Below are positions 17,700-26,622 of a stretch of DNA of 64,000 nt, in pieces (within the stretch, counting starts at the first letter, position 1; each line of letters begins with the position of its first letter). Source of the stretch: Palsa-1439 sp050015495 (lineage in GTDB: Bacteria; Verrucomicrobiota; Verrucomicrobiia; Palsa-1439); assembly GCA_050015495.1 (NCBI GenBank), contig JBEKBH010000020.1, positions 1 through 64,000 of the forward strand. The letters run 5' to 3'. The notes under the pieces were generated by a model. That model searched no databases and was not told where the DNA came from. It worked only from the letters and a program-made list of their open reading frames with translations. Made by a program: the position numbers and the translations under genes.

Positions 17700-17705
17700 A
17701 TTATA
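17700..17705 (-). promoter_or_regulatory. consensus -10 box before dnaG
   Basis: The minus strand reads TATAAT here, 44-49 bases before the chosen dnaG start, in the gap after the gluzincin-like gene. No good -35 box sits at 16-18 bases; the nearest TTGACG is 23 bases upstream, inside the preceding gene. It may be a promoter giving dnaG-rpoD an extra start independent of the upstream gene. Confidence 0.4.
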
Positions 17706-17730
17706 GCGCAACAGCCCGCAAAATTCCACG

Positions 17731-18582
17731 TCAATTCGTTTGTGGCTGCAGATGCAGGATGTAATCCTCGAAATCAGCCTGCCAGCGGTCGACGTTGGCC
17801 CCGAAACGACGCTGGAAACTTCGAATGTCGTTTTCGCCATACTTGAGGTCCTGCATGTAGCGGCGAAAATCGCTTTGCGCGAACCGTTCCTCGTGGGAGT
17901 TCACCAGGTAATACACCAGCGCCCAACTCATCGGGTAGGCGACATTCGCGTTCGCGTAAAACGTGGTGCGGTCCCACTGGATCAACTGCGACAACGGCGG
18001 CGCCTGCTTGTTGACGATCAGCGCCTGCGCGTACAACAGCTTGCTGCGGCTGATCTGGCCAACCTGGAAATGGGAGCCAAGGATGGCGCTCGTCTCGAAA
18101 TACTGCGCCATGCCCTCGTTCAGCCACATCGGGATCTGCTGGCCTTGTTCATAGCCGATGAACTGGTGGAACCCCTCGTGCGCCAGCACCCGCCACAAAT
18201 TCTGGCTCGCAAACGTGACGAGTTCGTAGAACTGGTTGCCCGCTTCATCGGTCTTGAGATGGCAGTAACCGGCCAGCCCGGCATGGGTCAGCGAGACCGT
18301 GTCGCCGGCGTACTTGCGAAAGTCGTCGACATTATCGAACACCACCACACGCGCGCCGTCTTTGCTGGTCCAGTTGTTGAAGAAGTTCTCATACTGGCCG
18401 AGGAGCGCGTTCATGAAAATGTTGACCTCCAGAGCCAGTTGGTGGCCGCCCTGGCAGAACACCTGGTAACGCCCCTGCGTCACGTTCGCAAAATCGGCGA
18501 TGGACGGCGCGCCGCTGTCCTGTGCGAAAAGCACGTTCGCGGTCATCACCGTCAGAAATGCCAGAAGAGTCCTGACCTTCAC
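17731..18582 (-). CDS. exported gluzincin-like (DUF1570-type) protein
   Basis: The 283-residue product begins with a signal peptide (VRTLLAFLTVMTANVLFAQD). It contains HEGFHQFIGYEQG, an HExxH zinc motif, followed 20 residues later by WLNEGMAQYFE, which supplies the third Glu ligand as in gluzincins. This matches the DUF1570 / peptidase-MA-like pattern, whose substrates are unknown. It probably acts in the periplasm or at the surface. The start is GTG 18582 without a clear ribosome site. It lies 74 bases before dnaG, possibly in the same transcript as the genes upstream. Confidence 0.7.
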   Translation of the reverse strand: MKVRTLLAFLTVMTANVLFAQDSGAPSIADFANVTQGRYQVFCQGGHQLALEVNIFMNALLGQYENFFNNWTSKDGARVVVFDNVDDFRKYAGDTVSLTHAGLAGYCHLKTDEAGNQFYELVTFASQNLWRVLAHEGFHQFIGYEQGQQIPMWLNEGMAQYFETSAILGSHFQVGQISRSKLLYAQALIVNKQAPPLSQLIQWDRTTFYANANVAYPMSWALVYYLVNSHEERFAQSDFRRYMQDLKYGENDIRSFQRRFGANVDRWQADFEDYILHLQPQTN

Positions 18583-18651
18583 GCCCGCACCATACCGCAA
18601 GGCCGGACGGAAATCCAGTGAAGAGCCGGATAGCAAAATGCGTCGGGACTG

Positions 18652-19365
18652 CTACGGATACTTGTCCTTGTTCTGCTCCCACCACTGTTGCCAGATTTTG
18701 GATCTGGCATCGAAGTTCTCGGAATCATCTGGAAGATTGATTTGCGGAGGGTCGTCGACAATCTGGGCAAGCGTTCGCATGGCTAAGTGAGCGTAAGGCT
18801 CATATTTCACGTCTGAACCCGTTGAATCCGGCTCGGAAGTTACGGAGAGGAACGATGCGATTGCACGTACTGTAGAGCGGTTCTTTATGTAGGCGAGCTT
18901 GTGAAATGCGGCGTTTCGGAGGTCTATCGGATAGCAGCCGTACTGCGGGTGTCCTTCGCGCTCTTTGCAGACAGGAGAGCTTGCAGGATCGGTCAGTTCA
19001 AGTAATATCTCATCCAAGTAGTCTTTCATTCCTAGTTTCGCTAAAGCCATTCTTGCATTCACCGCAACCGGATCGTCGTACACCGTACGCCACACCGAGT
19101 TGCTCAAGGCTTCCGCCTGCTGAGGACTTAAGCCCTTGATGGACTCCGGTCCGCCAGTGTAGTGTGGTCGCGCCGTACTCTCCAGCACCGGAATGAAGCC
19201 CTTATCGCCCGTGTTACCTGCTTCGAGTATGGCGTCCCGATCTCCCCGCGCCACGCGTTGTACGAGCGATTCGCTCCGGCTATCTCCAAAAACAGCCGGC
19301 GAATGACTGAGGAACAACAGCGTGACGACCGCAAGAGCGGACGAAGAATCGAGGACGTGACGCAT
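18652..19365 (-). CDS. exported HEAT-like repeat protein (paralogue 1)
   Basis: The 237-residue product has a signal peptide (SALAVVTLLFLSHSPAVFG) and a helical body. LVQRVARGDRDAILEAGNTG, MALAKLGMKDYLDEILLELT and AFHKLAYIKNRSTVRAIASF resemble HEAT units. It ends in WQQWWEQNKDKYP, the same 13 residues that end the neighbour at 19371. The two are clear tandem paralogues. ATG 19365 lies 5 bases after the neighbour's stop, so translation is probably coupled. A conserved Cys pair (PVCKEREGHPQYGC) may form a disulfide. The function is unknown. Confidence 0.7.
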   Translation of the reverse strand: MRHVLDSSSALAVVTLLFLSHSPAVFGDSRSESLVQRVARGDRDAILEAGNTGDKGFIPVLESTARPHYTGGPESIKGLSPQQAEALSNSVWRTVYDDPVAVNARMALAKLGMKDYLDEILLELTDPASSPVCKEREGHPQYGCYPIDLRNAAFHKLAYIKNRSTVRAIASFLSVTSEPDSTGSDVKYEPYAHLAMRTLAQIVDDPPQINLPDDSENFDARSKIWQQWWEQNKDKYP

Positions 19366-19370
19366 CAGAG

Positions 19371-20042
19371 TTACGGATACTTGTCTTTGTTCTGTTCCCA
19401 CCATTGCTGCCAGGCACGGATCTGTTGTTCTCCTGTGTACTCCACGGGAACCTGCGGCGGATTGTCAACCATTTGGCGCAACGTCAGGATGGCGAATCCC
19501 GAGGCCGTCCAAGGGGGTACGTCGTGGGCGAAGTGGAAGCTCTCAGAGCTATAAAGGAATGCCGCCACGACTTTGACCGTCGAGGGGTCGCGGATGTAGG
19601 CCAGTTTCTTAAACGCGGTTTCCTGTGTTCGCTCCGTCGCACAGGCCACGCGACGCTCTTGGGATGGGTAGGGGCAGATACCGTTTCTCATATAGAACGC
19701 AAACAACTCGGAATTGGTCGTGGTCAGTTCCGTCACGGTTTCGTCCAGATATTTCTTTACGCCCAACTTTGCCAGGGCTGCGCGCGTCCAGATTCGTGGT
19801 GCCTCCATTGGACTTCCAATATCTGCGTACTTCTCAATGGCAGGAATGAGATCACGCCTCCCTTTGTCCGCTGCCTCCATGACCGCATCCGGCTCGCCCC
19901 GGGCAACTCGCTGCTCCAGCGTTTCCGGTTTCTGTGGCGCTTGAGCTTCCGAAGTGGAGGCCTGCGCTAGACAACAAAGGCAGGTGAGTATCCAAAATTC
20001 GGAAGCAGTGACCCAACATCGCGCATTTTTGATCCTCGTCAT
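19371..20042 (-). CDS. exported HEAT-like repeat protein (paralogue 2)
   Basis: The 223-residue product has an N-terminal hydrophobic signal (FWILTCLCCLAQASTSEAQA). It repeats the layout of its neighbour: LEQRVARGEPDAVMEAADKG, AALAKLGVKKYLDETVTELT, AFKKLAYIRDPSTVKVVAAF and the final WQQWWEQNKDKYP. The Cys pair seen in the paralogue is also present (GICPYPSQERRVAC). ATG 20042 has GAGGAG 7 bases upstream. An alternative ATG at 20066 would overlap the preceding gene's stop as ATGA. These proteins may be scaffolds or inhibitors for the metallopeptidase-like protein upstream, which is inference from position only. Confidence 0.7.
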   Translation of the reverse strand: MTRIKNARCWVTASEFWILTCLCCLAQASTSEAQAPQKPETLEQRVARGEPDAVMEAADKGRRDLIPAIEKYADIGSPMEAPRIWTRAALAKLGVKKYLDETVTELTTTNSELFAFYMRNGICPYPSQERRVACATERTQETAFKKLAYIRDPSTVKVVAAFLYSSESFHFAHDVPPWTASGFAILTLRQMVDNPPQVPVEYTGEQQIRAWQQWWEQNKDKYP

Positions 20043-20062
20043 ATACCGTCTCCTCAGAAATC

Positions 20063-23008
20063 TCATTGCCTCAGCGAGCCGTTTACGGTTTCCCATTCGG
20101 ACCGGATCAAGCGGCATGGATTATCACTAAGGCCCGTATACCACATCAGCCTGTCGGGGTTGCCGGGCGCAGTGACGCCTGTAGGCGAGTCCACGTCATA
20201 AGGGATTCCCATTTGGTGCCCAAGTTCGTGTGCTGTGATATTTACATTCGTCTCGTCATGAACGTCTTGGATGTACGTAACGCTGAGGGGCGGGTAACTC
20301 AATCCCCAGTCGGCAGACATGGCTTTTACGAAATAAACGTTAATGGCCCCGGCTCGGAACACGGCGCTGGTGATCGCCGCCTGTTCGGCGGTTTGTAGGG
20401 TTTCATTTTGGGTTTCCACGTCCAACACGCCGTTCGTATTGAGATCGTAGTTCACGTTTGTCGATACCAGCGGCAGCACGTTGAAAAACACGTTCGCCTG
20501 CTTGCCATACACCTGATTGAGGTAGTTCGACAAGCTTGCCTGCGTTGGCGCATTCGTGGGAGCCGTGCTTGGCTCTCCCTTAGCCGTCACGGCCCAGATC
20601 GCAACCGTCACGTTCGTTTTCCTGGGCATGATGTCAACGTCAACCTGCGAGCAGGCGGTTGTGTAGGTATTCTGCGCGCCGTAGCCGAGCACGACAAGCT
20701 GGTTGGTGGTGATCACATTGCCCGTCGCCAAACCCGCGACCGAGACCAGTTGTGTGCTACTGGACGGGGCAGACGGCGAGATACTGGCAGAAACCGTGTT
20801 GGTCATTTGAAAAAGAATCTGGCCAATAACAGTCCCCGGATTGATCATGACCGTAACCGTGTTGGTGCCCGATTGCGGAACGGACAGGGCTGGTATTGTT
20901 TGCCCGTAGACAGGAAACTGAGGGGACTCATCATCATAGCCCCCACCGCCCGGGCACACGCCGTTTGTATTGGTCAGGGTCGTCTGGGCGAGCGTGAAGC
21001 CCCACGGGCCGTCGGGTGGGGCATAGCCGCCGGGTCCGACCACAATCTGATTGAGCGGCGTGGCGTTCAGATCAGGGATGATGACGCCCTGCGTCGGTAG
21101 CGGCACGAAGAACACCAGAAATGGCGGGTAACCCGGTCCGCCCAAATACTGCCATTCCATGGTGACGTAATCGCCGATGTGGTTGTTATTAATCACCACC
21201 CCACAGGGGCGAGTGTACGGCTCGTTGACCCAGTCCGGATTGGCGACACCGTTAACGTACATCTGAAACTCGCTGGCAAAGTAATAGTCCCAAAAAATCG
21301 TGTTCCAAGACAGATCGGGCGTAGTCGGATCGGCGGTGGGACCGGGTAACAGCCCGCTTCCCGGAGGTACGAGCGGCCCGTCGCTGATTCCGTCCCCAGC
21401 CGTGTCGGGATTGTGCGGGTCGGTGTTCTGATTGTACTCTTGGAGATTGTTCACGCCGTCGCCATCGGGGTCTAGCAACGCCTGGCTCACGGTCAAACTC
21501 AGGCCGTGCTTGATCTCCCAGTCGTCCTGCATTCCCGAACCCAGTGTATCTGTATACTGATTCGCCCCGATGTCAAAGCGGCCGGTCAACGGACGCGGGT
21601 TGCCGTACAGGTCCCGTTGTTCCAACGGTAGCGTCGTGCCGGCGCCACGGACGGGGGAATTGGTTTGCAAGCGGTAATTGCCGAAGACCATGTTCACCAG
21701 AATCGGGTCAATGGACAGATTGTGCGCGCCTGACGTGACAAACTCGTTGCTGCCGAATGTCGAGTAATCCGCGTTGGCATAATACAGGTCGAGCGTGTCA
21801 AAGCCGTTGCTCCAGATGATGGAGTTGCGGATGTTTGGTTCACCTGAACCCCCGGTCACCGCTCCGAAAGTCGTGTCCAGCGTCGTGTTGCTGACGATGG
21901 TGCAGTTCCAAATCTGTACGCCGTTCACATCATAAATCCCACCAACCTCGCCCACGTTCTCCGCCACCGCCGTATTGTAGATCATCGAGCTCGTCCCTGC
22001 TTGAATATAGATGCCGCCGGCTTCCGTGCCACCGCCCCCGTTCTTTTCGATGATGCAGTTGGAAATGTAGATCGGCCCGTTGTTGGTCGAGGACGCGTAA
22101 ATCCCGCCGCCGTAAAGTCCTTGCCCGCCACGAATCTTGAACCCGTTGATGCGTGCCCGCGCCACGCCGTTAAATTCCACCGTCGGAGCCGGGGTCGAGG
22201 TAAGGTCAACCAGTTCTTCATTCGGCAGGCCCAACGCATCGATGACGTGGCTCTCGGGGTCGGTTGACAAAGACCAATCCTCGTTGGCGGCATAGATGTA
22301 CAGATACAGCCGCGAACTCAGCAAATCGCCGGACGATGGGTCGTACTGCAAATTACTCACCGTCACGTAGTTCGTGCCCGGTCGCACGCGAATCGCCAAG
22401 TTCGACGTGACCGGCACGGAGCTTTCGATCGCATCCTGGATGTTTTGGAATGGATTGGCCTGTGTGCCATCGTAAGTGCCGCTGGTGTTGGCGACGTCTA
22501 CATACACGGTGATCGGGTCGTTGAAATTGGTCGGGTTGGCTCCCATCAGATAGTCGTCGAGTACCGTGTACCCGTTGCCGTCCACGTCGTTGGTGGCGAG
22601 GCCGGGATCGAACGGATTGAGGCCGTACTGCAAGTCCCATTCATCCGACAATCCGTCGCCCGCCCAGTCACTTGTCGGCGTCGGCTCGATCCTGAGAATC
22701 TTGTAGAATCGCTGGCTGTTGGTGACGCCGATATCCGTCCACTGGCTGGTTCCTGAGGGACTACCCCACATGCCTGCGCGAGTTTGGTACTGGGTATTGG
22801 TGCTGAGAAGCTGGTCCGCGCTAAAAACACCAAAGGCGAAATTGGTGCACGTCGGCCCCCATGTGAGGGTCACGCCGTTGGTGGCACGAGTAATACTCAG
22901 GATGCTGAACGGCTGCGCCGGGTTGGTGATGCCACAGGTCTGCCCGTACCCGACTTGTAGCAATGTCAAGAAGACACCTACAGGAATCACCCGCATTCGC
23001 GTCCTCAT
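20063..23008 (-). CDS. large secreted beta-helix protein with C-terminal HExxH metallopeptidase-like domain
   Basis: The 981-residue product has a signal peptide (MRVIPVGVFLTLLQVGYGQ), an Ig-like start, and a calcium-type loop (DVDGNGYTVLDDYLMG). A right-handed beta-helix follows (YGGGIYASSTNNGPIYISNC, ending GRFDIGANQYTD), then a thrombospondin-3-like loop (DPDGDGVNNLQEYNQNTDP). Residues 880-981 hold AHELGHQMGIPYDVD and, about 20 residues later, DRLMWYTG, resembling a zincin helix and Met-turn. The third ligand position is shifted (Y then D) relative to the metzincin HExxHxxGxxH/D pattern, so activity is uncertain. GGAGG precedes the ATG, and a good promoter is at 23120-23148. It leads the two HEAT-like genes. 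Confidence 0.75.
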   Translation of the reverse strand: MRTRMRVIPVGVFLTLLQVGYGQTCGITNPAQPFSILSITRATNGVTLTWGPTCTNFAFGVFSADQLLSTNTQYQTRAGMWGSPSGTSQWTDIGVTNSQRFYKILRIEPTPTSDWAGDGLSDEWDLQYGLNPFDPGLATNDVDGNGYTVLDDYLMGANPTNFNDPITVYVDVANTSGTYDGTQANPFQNIQDAIESSVPVTSNLAIRVRPGTNYVTVSNLQYDPSSGDLLSSRLYLYIYAANEDWSLSTDPESHVIDALGLPNEELVDLTSTPAPTVEFNGVARARINGFKIRGGQGLYGGGIYASSTNNGPIYISNCIIEKNGGGGTEAGGIYIQAGTSSMIYNTAVAENVGEVGGIYDVNGVQIWNCTIVSNTTLDTTFGAVTGGSGEPNIRNSIIWSNGFDTLDLYYANADYSTFGSNEFVTSGAHNLSIDPILVNMVFGNYRLQTNSPVRGAGTTLPLEQRDLYGNPRPLTGRFDIGANQYTDTLGSGMQDDWEIKHGLSLTVSQALLDPDGDGVNNLQEYNQNTDPHNPDTAGDGISDGPLVPPGSGLLPGPTADPTTPDLSWNTIFWDYYFASEFQMYVNGVANPDWVNEPYTRPCGVVINNNHIGDYVTMEWQYLGGPGYPPFLVFFVPLPTQGVIIPDLNATPLNQIVVGPGGYAPPDGPWGFTLAQTTLTNTNGVCPGGGGYDDESPQFPVYGQTIPALSVPQSGTNTVTVMINPGTVIGQILFQMTNTVSASISPSAPSSSTQLVSVAGLATGNVITTNQLVVLGYGAQNTYTTACSQVDVDIMPRKTNVTVAIWAVTAKGEPSTAPTNAPTQASLSNYLNQVYGKQANVFFNVLPLVSTNVNYDLNTNGVLDVETQNETLQTAEQAAITSAVFRAGAINVYFVKAMSADWGLSYPPLSVTYIQDVHDETNVNITAHELGHQMGIPYDVDSPTGVTAPGNPDRLMWYTGLSDNPCRLIRSEWETVNGSLRQ

Positions 23009-23119
23009 GTTCGCCTCCACAATCGCCTCGCAACGATTGTTGAACTACACCCGGCTTTGCGCAGACGGGGCGCTTCGGGCCTCAAGAAGAAAGGTCCCAC
23101 AAACGGGGTAACGCTCGCA

Positions 23120-23148
23120 TCTATAGACTATCGGACTGCCGATTTCAA
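23120..23148 (-). promoter_or_regulatory. sigma-70 promoter for the beta-helix/peptidase gene
   Basis: On the minus strand TTGAAA (23148-23143) and TATAGA (23125-23120) are separated by exactly 17 bases. The predicted start of transcription near 23113 gives a leader of about 105 bases before ATG 23008. It is the best-spaced promoter match I found in the window. Confidence 0.55.
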
Positions 23149-23229
23149 GCTTATTCAGGTGACAACTGTGTCGCGGAGTGGCGTTTTCCGTTGCCGATGA
23201 GTCGGCGACACGGTATGTTCCCGGCGGCT

Positions 23230-24669
23230 ATGGATTCCCAAAGCGACCACATCAAACCGCGGCTCGAAAAACGCGAGAAACTGATCGACAAAGGCATCGA
23301 CCCGTACGGCGGGCGATTCGATGTCAGCGAATCGATTGCGAGCGCGCGCGCGAACCCGGCGGCCGACCGCGAGGTGCGCCTGGCGGGGCGGGTGCTGAGT
23401 CACCGCGACATGGGCAAGAGTCTGTTCGCGGACATCAAGGATTCCACCGGGAAGATCCAGATTTACGTCCAGAAACAGGCGCTGGGCGACGAGCCGTTCG
23501 ACCTCTTCAAGAACTTCATCGATCCCGGCGATATCATTGGCGTGACGGGCAAGCTGTTCACGACCCATGCCGGCGAACTGACCGTGAAAGTGGAGACCGT
23601 CACGCTGCTGAGCAAATCGATCCAGCCGTTGCCGAAGGAGTGGTACGGCCTCAAGGACATCGAAACCCGGTTACGGCAGCGCTACCTCGATTTGATTCTC
23701 AACGACAACGTCCGCGAGACGTTTGTGGTGCGGAGCCGCGTGGTGGCCGAGATCCGCAAGTTTCTCGACGCGCGCGGGTTCATGGAAGTCGAAACGCCGA
23801 TGATGCAACCCATCGCGGGCGGGGCGGCGGCCAAACCGTTCCAGACCCACCACGAAGCGCTGAATATCGACCTGTTTCTGCGCGTGGCGCCGGAACTGTA
23901 TCTCAAACGGCTGCTCGTCGGCGGCTTCGAGCGCGTGTACGAGATCAACCGCAATTTCCGCAACGAAGGCATCTCGCGCCGGCACAATCCCGAGTTCACG
24001 ATGCTCGAGGTCTACCAGGCATACGGCGATTACGAGACGATGATGGACCTGGCGCAGGGGTTGATCGTGTCGGTGGCGGAAACCATCGCGGACTCGCTGC
24101 TGATCAAACGCCACGACGGCCAGGAGATCGACCTGACACCGCCGTGGCGGCGGGTGACGTACCGCGAGCTGATCGAGGAGCGCGTCAGCAAAGAATGGTT
24201 TACGCTCACGCCGGACGAACGCCGCTCCCAGGCCATTAGCATGGGGGTCGAATCCACGGCGGAGACGCCCGACTATGAAGTGACCAACGCGATCTTCGAG
24301 AAAGTGATCGAACCGACGTTGATGAACCCGACGTTCGTGACGCACCTGCCGTCGGAACTGGTCGTGCTGGCGAAGCCCAACAAGGATGACCCGAGCATCG
24401 TCGACGTGTTCGAGCTGGTCATTAACGGGCAGGAGATCGCGCCGGCGTATTCCGAGCTGAACGATCCGGTCCTGCAGCGTGTCCGGTTGTTGATGCAGGC
24501 CAAAGGGCACGACGAAAAACTCGACGAGGATTTTCTGTTGGCGCTGGAACACGGCATGCCGCCCGCCGGCGGGATGGGCATGGGCATCGACCGCCTCGTC
24601 ATGATGCTCACGGGCGCCGAGAGCATCCGCGATGTCATCTTGTTCCCATTGCTGAAGCCGAACCCGTAG
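23230..24669 (+). CDS. lysS: lysyl-tRNA synthetase, class II
   Basis: The 479-residue enzyme has the N-terminal OB-fold (VRLAGRVLSHRDMGKSLFAD) and class II motifs: motif 2 in YEINRNFRNEGISRRHNPEF and motif 3 in GGMGMGIDRLVMMLTG. The lysine pocket signature MLEVYQAYGDY is present. It charges tRNA-Lys in the cytoplasm. The start is not certain: ATG 23230 gives the usual N-terminus, and ATG 23215 would add five residues; neither has a strong ribosome site. The lipoprotein-release permease gene starts 16 bases after its stop. Confidence 0.96.
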   Translation: MDSQSDHIKPRLEKREKLIDKGIDPYGGRFDVSESIASARANPAADREVRLAGRVLSHRDMGKSLFADIKDSTGKIQIYVQKQALGDEPFDLFKNFIDPGDIIGVTGKLFTTHAGELTVKVETVTLLSKSIQPLPKEWYGLKDIETRLRQRYLDLILNDNVRETFVVRSRVVAEIRKFLDARGFMEVETPMMQPIAGGAAAKPFQTHHEALNIDLFLRVAPELYLKRLLVGGFERVYEINRNFRNEGISRRHNPEFTMLEVYQAYGDYETMMDLAQGLIVSVAETIADSLLIKRHDGQEIDLTPPWRRVTYRELIEERVSKEWFTLTPDERRSQAISMGVESTAETPDYEVTNAIFEKVIEPTLMNPTFVTHLPSELVVLAKPNKDDPSIVDVFELVINGQEIAPAYSELNDPVLQRVRLLMQAKGHDEKLDEDFLLALEHGMPPAGGMGMGIDRLVMMLTGAESIRDVILFPLLKPNP

Positions 24670-24684
24670 CGGGTTTTCCCTTTC

Positions 24685-25917
24685 ATGACGCGTCTGCCCT
24701 TCGAATTGTTTCTTGGCCTTCGCTATCTCAAGCCCAAGCGCACGTTTGTATCCGTCATCACGCTCATCTCGCTGTCCGGCGTGACGATTGGCGTGTGGGT
24801 ACTCATCGTGGTGATCGCGGTCATGAGCGGATTCGACCGCGAGCTGCGCGAGAAACTCATGGGCATGCACGCGCACGTGACGGTGATGGGCGGGGTGATC
24901 GAGCACAGCGACAAGATTTTGAAGACGGTGCTCGACACGCCGCACGTAAAAGCCGCGACGCCGTTCGCCATGGGATTGGTGCTCATCGAGTTCGAGCATC
25001 GCGTGGCGACTCCGTATCTCAAGGGCATCGACCCGAAGCGGGAGGTGACCGTCAGCCAGCTCGGCACCTATATAAAGGAGGGCAGCCTCGACCTCAACGG
25101 CGACAAGGTTGTCATCGGGCGCGAGCTGGCGTCGCAATACGGCATTTTTCTCGGCGACAAGATCACTGTCTACTCGCCCCGCTACATCGAGAAGAAGGGG
25201 CAGGAAGTCGATGTGCCGATGGAACTGACGGTCACAGGCATTTTCGAGTCGGGAATGTACGAGTACGATGTCGGCCTCATCTTCACGTCGTTGGAGACGG
25301 CACAGGAGCTGTACAACCTCGGCAATGCCGTCCAAGGGATAGAAATCACGACCGACGACCCGATTGGTGGGGCGCGCGACGTGGCCAGTGCGTTGAACCA
25401 GAAACTCCCGCCGCCGCTGCGGGCGCAGACGTGGGCGCAGATGAACCAGCGGTTGCTCGGCGCCATCCAGGTGGAAAAGTCGGTCATGTTTTTCATTCTG
25501 ATATTCATCATCATCGTCGCGGCGTTTGGCATCATGAGCACGCTGATCACGGTCACCGTGCAGAAGACGCGCGAGATCGGCGTGATGAAGGCGCTGGGGG
25601 CCGCGTCGGGAAAAATCCTGCGCATCTTCCTGCTGCAAGGGTTCATCGTCGGCGTGTTCGGCGTGGCCATCGGGATCGGACTGGGCCTGCTGACCGTCCA
25701 CAACATCAACCCGATCAATCATTTTCTGTCGAGCGTCGTCGGCATCGAATTGTTCCCCCGCGACATCTACAATTTTCCCAGCATCCCGGCGTTTCTCACC
25801 GTCCAGGATCTCCTGACGATTGGCATTTCGGCGCTGGTGATTTGCACGCTGGCGGGCTTGTTGCCGGCGGTGCGCGCGGCCCGGCTCCAACCCGTGGAGG
25901 CGCTGCGGTATGAGTGA
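24685..25917 (+). CDS. lipoprotein-releasing ABC transporter permease (LolC/LolE type)
   Basis: The 410-residue membrane protein starts with the family signature LPFELFLGLRYLKPKR. It has one N-terminal membrane helix, a large periplasmic domain (about residues 50-260) and three C-terminal helices (FILIFIIIVAAFGIMSTLI; GFIVGVFGVAIGIGLGLLTV; LTIGISALVICTLAGLLPAV). With LolD it should extract mature lipoproteins from the inner membrane for transfer to the outer membrane. Only one permease gene is present, so it may work as a homodimer (LolF-like), which is inference. It overlaps lolD by 8 bases. Confidence 0.92.
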   Translation: MTRLPFELFLGLRYLKPKRTFVSVITLISLSGVTIGVWVLIVVIAVMSGFDRELREKLMGMHAHVTVMGGVIEHSDKILKTVLDTPHVKAATPFAMGLVLIEFEHRVATPYLKGIDPKREVTVSQLGTYIKEGSLDLNGDKVVIGRELASQYGIFLGDKITVYSPRYIEKKGQEVDVPMELTVTGIFESGMYEYDVGLIFTSLETAQELYNLGNAVQGIEITTDDPIGGARDVASALNQKLPPPLRAQTWAQMNQRLLGAIQVEKSVMFFILIFIIIVAAFGIMSTLITVTVQKTREIGVMKALGAASGKILRIFLLQGFIVGVFGVAIGIGLGLLTVHNINPINHFLSSVVGIELFPRDIYNFPSIPAFLTVQDLLTIGISALVICTLAGLLPAVRAARLQPVEALRYE

Positions 25918-26596
25918 GGCTGGCGGGGACATTTTGGTTGCGCGCGAGGTGCGCAAATCCTACACTTTGGGCTCGCGGGAAGTTGAGGTGTTGCGAGGGA
26001 TTGACGTGCGGGTGCGCCGCGGCGAAGCTCTCGTGATTGTCGGCGCGTCCGGAGCGGGCAAGAGCACGTTGTTGCATTTGCTCGGCGGATTGGATGCGCC
26101 ATCCGCAGGCGATGTCAGCCTGGATGGCGCTTCGCTTTTTGCGATGTCGCGGGCGGCACGGACGAAGCTGCGCAACGAGCGCATCGGGTTCGTGTTCCAG
26201 TCGTACAATTTGCTGCCGGAACTCGACGCGCTGGAGAACGTGTGCCTGCCGGCCCTGATGCAGCCGCGGGCGCGCGACGGCGTGGCCGAGCGGGGCCGGG
26301 AATTGCTGACGGCGGTCGGGCTCGGGGAACGGCTGGAGCATCGGCCGGCGGAGTTGAGCGGCGGCGAACAACAGCGCGTGGCCGTGGCGCGGGCGCTGAT
26401 GAATCGGCCGGCCGTGTTGCTGGCGGATGAACCGACCGGCAACCTGGATTCGAAGACCGGCGAAGCGATCCTGGATTTGCTCTGGCGGCTGCGCGAGGAG
26501 TCGGGAACGACGCTGGTGATGGTGACGCACGACCAGCACGTTGCCACGCGCGGGGAACGGGTGTTGGAGATTGCGGATGGCCGGATATTGGAGTAA
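25910..26596 (+). CDS. lolD: lipoprotein-releasing ABC transporter ATPase
   Basis: The 228-residue ATPase has Walker A GASGAGKST, Q-loop VFQSYNLLPEL, signature LSGGEQQRVAVARAL, Walker B VLLADEPTGNLD and the H-loop MVTHDQH. The sequence is of the LolD/MacB class. It overlaps the permease gene by 8 bases, so the two are translated together. It powers lipoprotein release at the inner membrane. Confidence 0.93.
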   Translation: MSEAGGDILVAREVRKSYTLGSREVEVLRGIDVRVRRGEALVIVGASGAGKSTLLHLLGGLDAPSAGDVSLDGASLFAMSRAARTKLRNERIGFVFQSYNLLPELDALENVCLPALMQPRARDGVAERGRELLTAVGLGERLEHRPAELSGGEQQRVAVARALMNRPAVLLADEPTGNLDSKTGEAILDLLWRLREESGTTLVMVTHDQHVATRGERVLEIADGRILE

Positions 26597-26622
26597 CTAG
26601 AGGAAGTTGTAAGGGAGAAATT

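Noticed and set aside
23671..25956. Minus-strand frame of more than 700 codons spanning lysS and the Lol permease gene
   Set aside because: It crosses two intact genes, is full of His/Arg/Asp runs and shows no family features.
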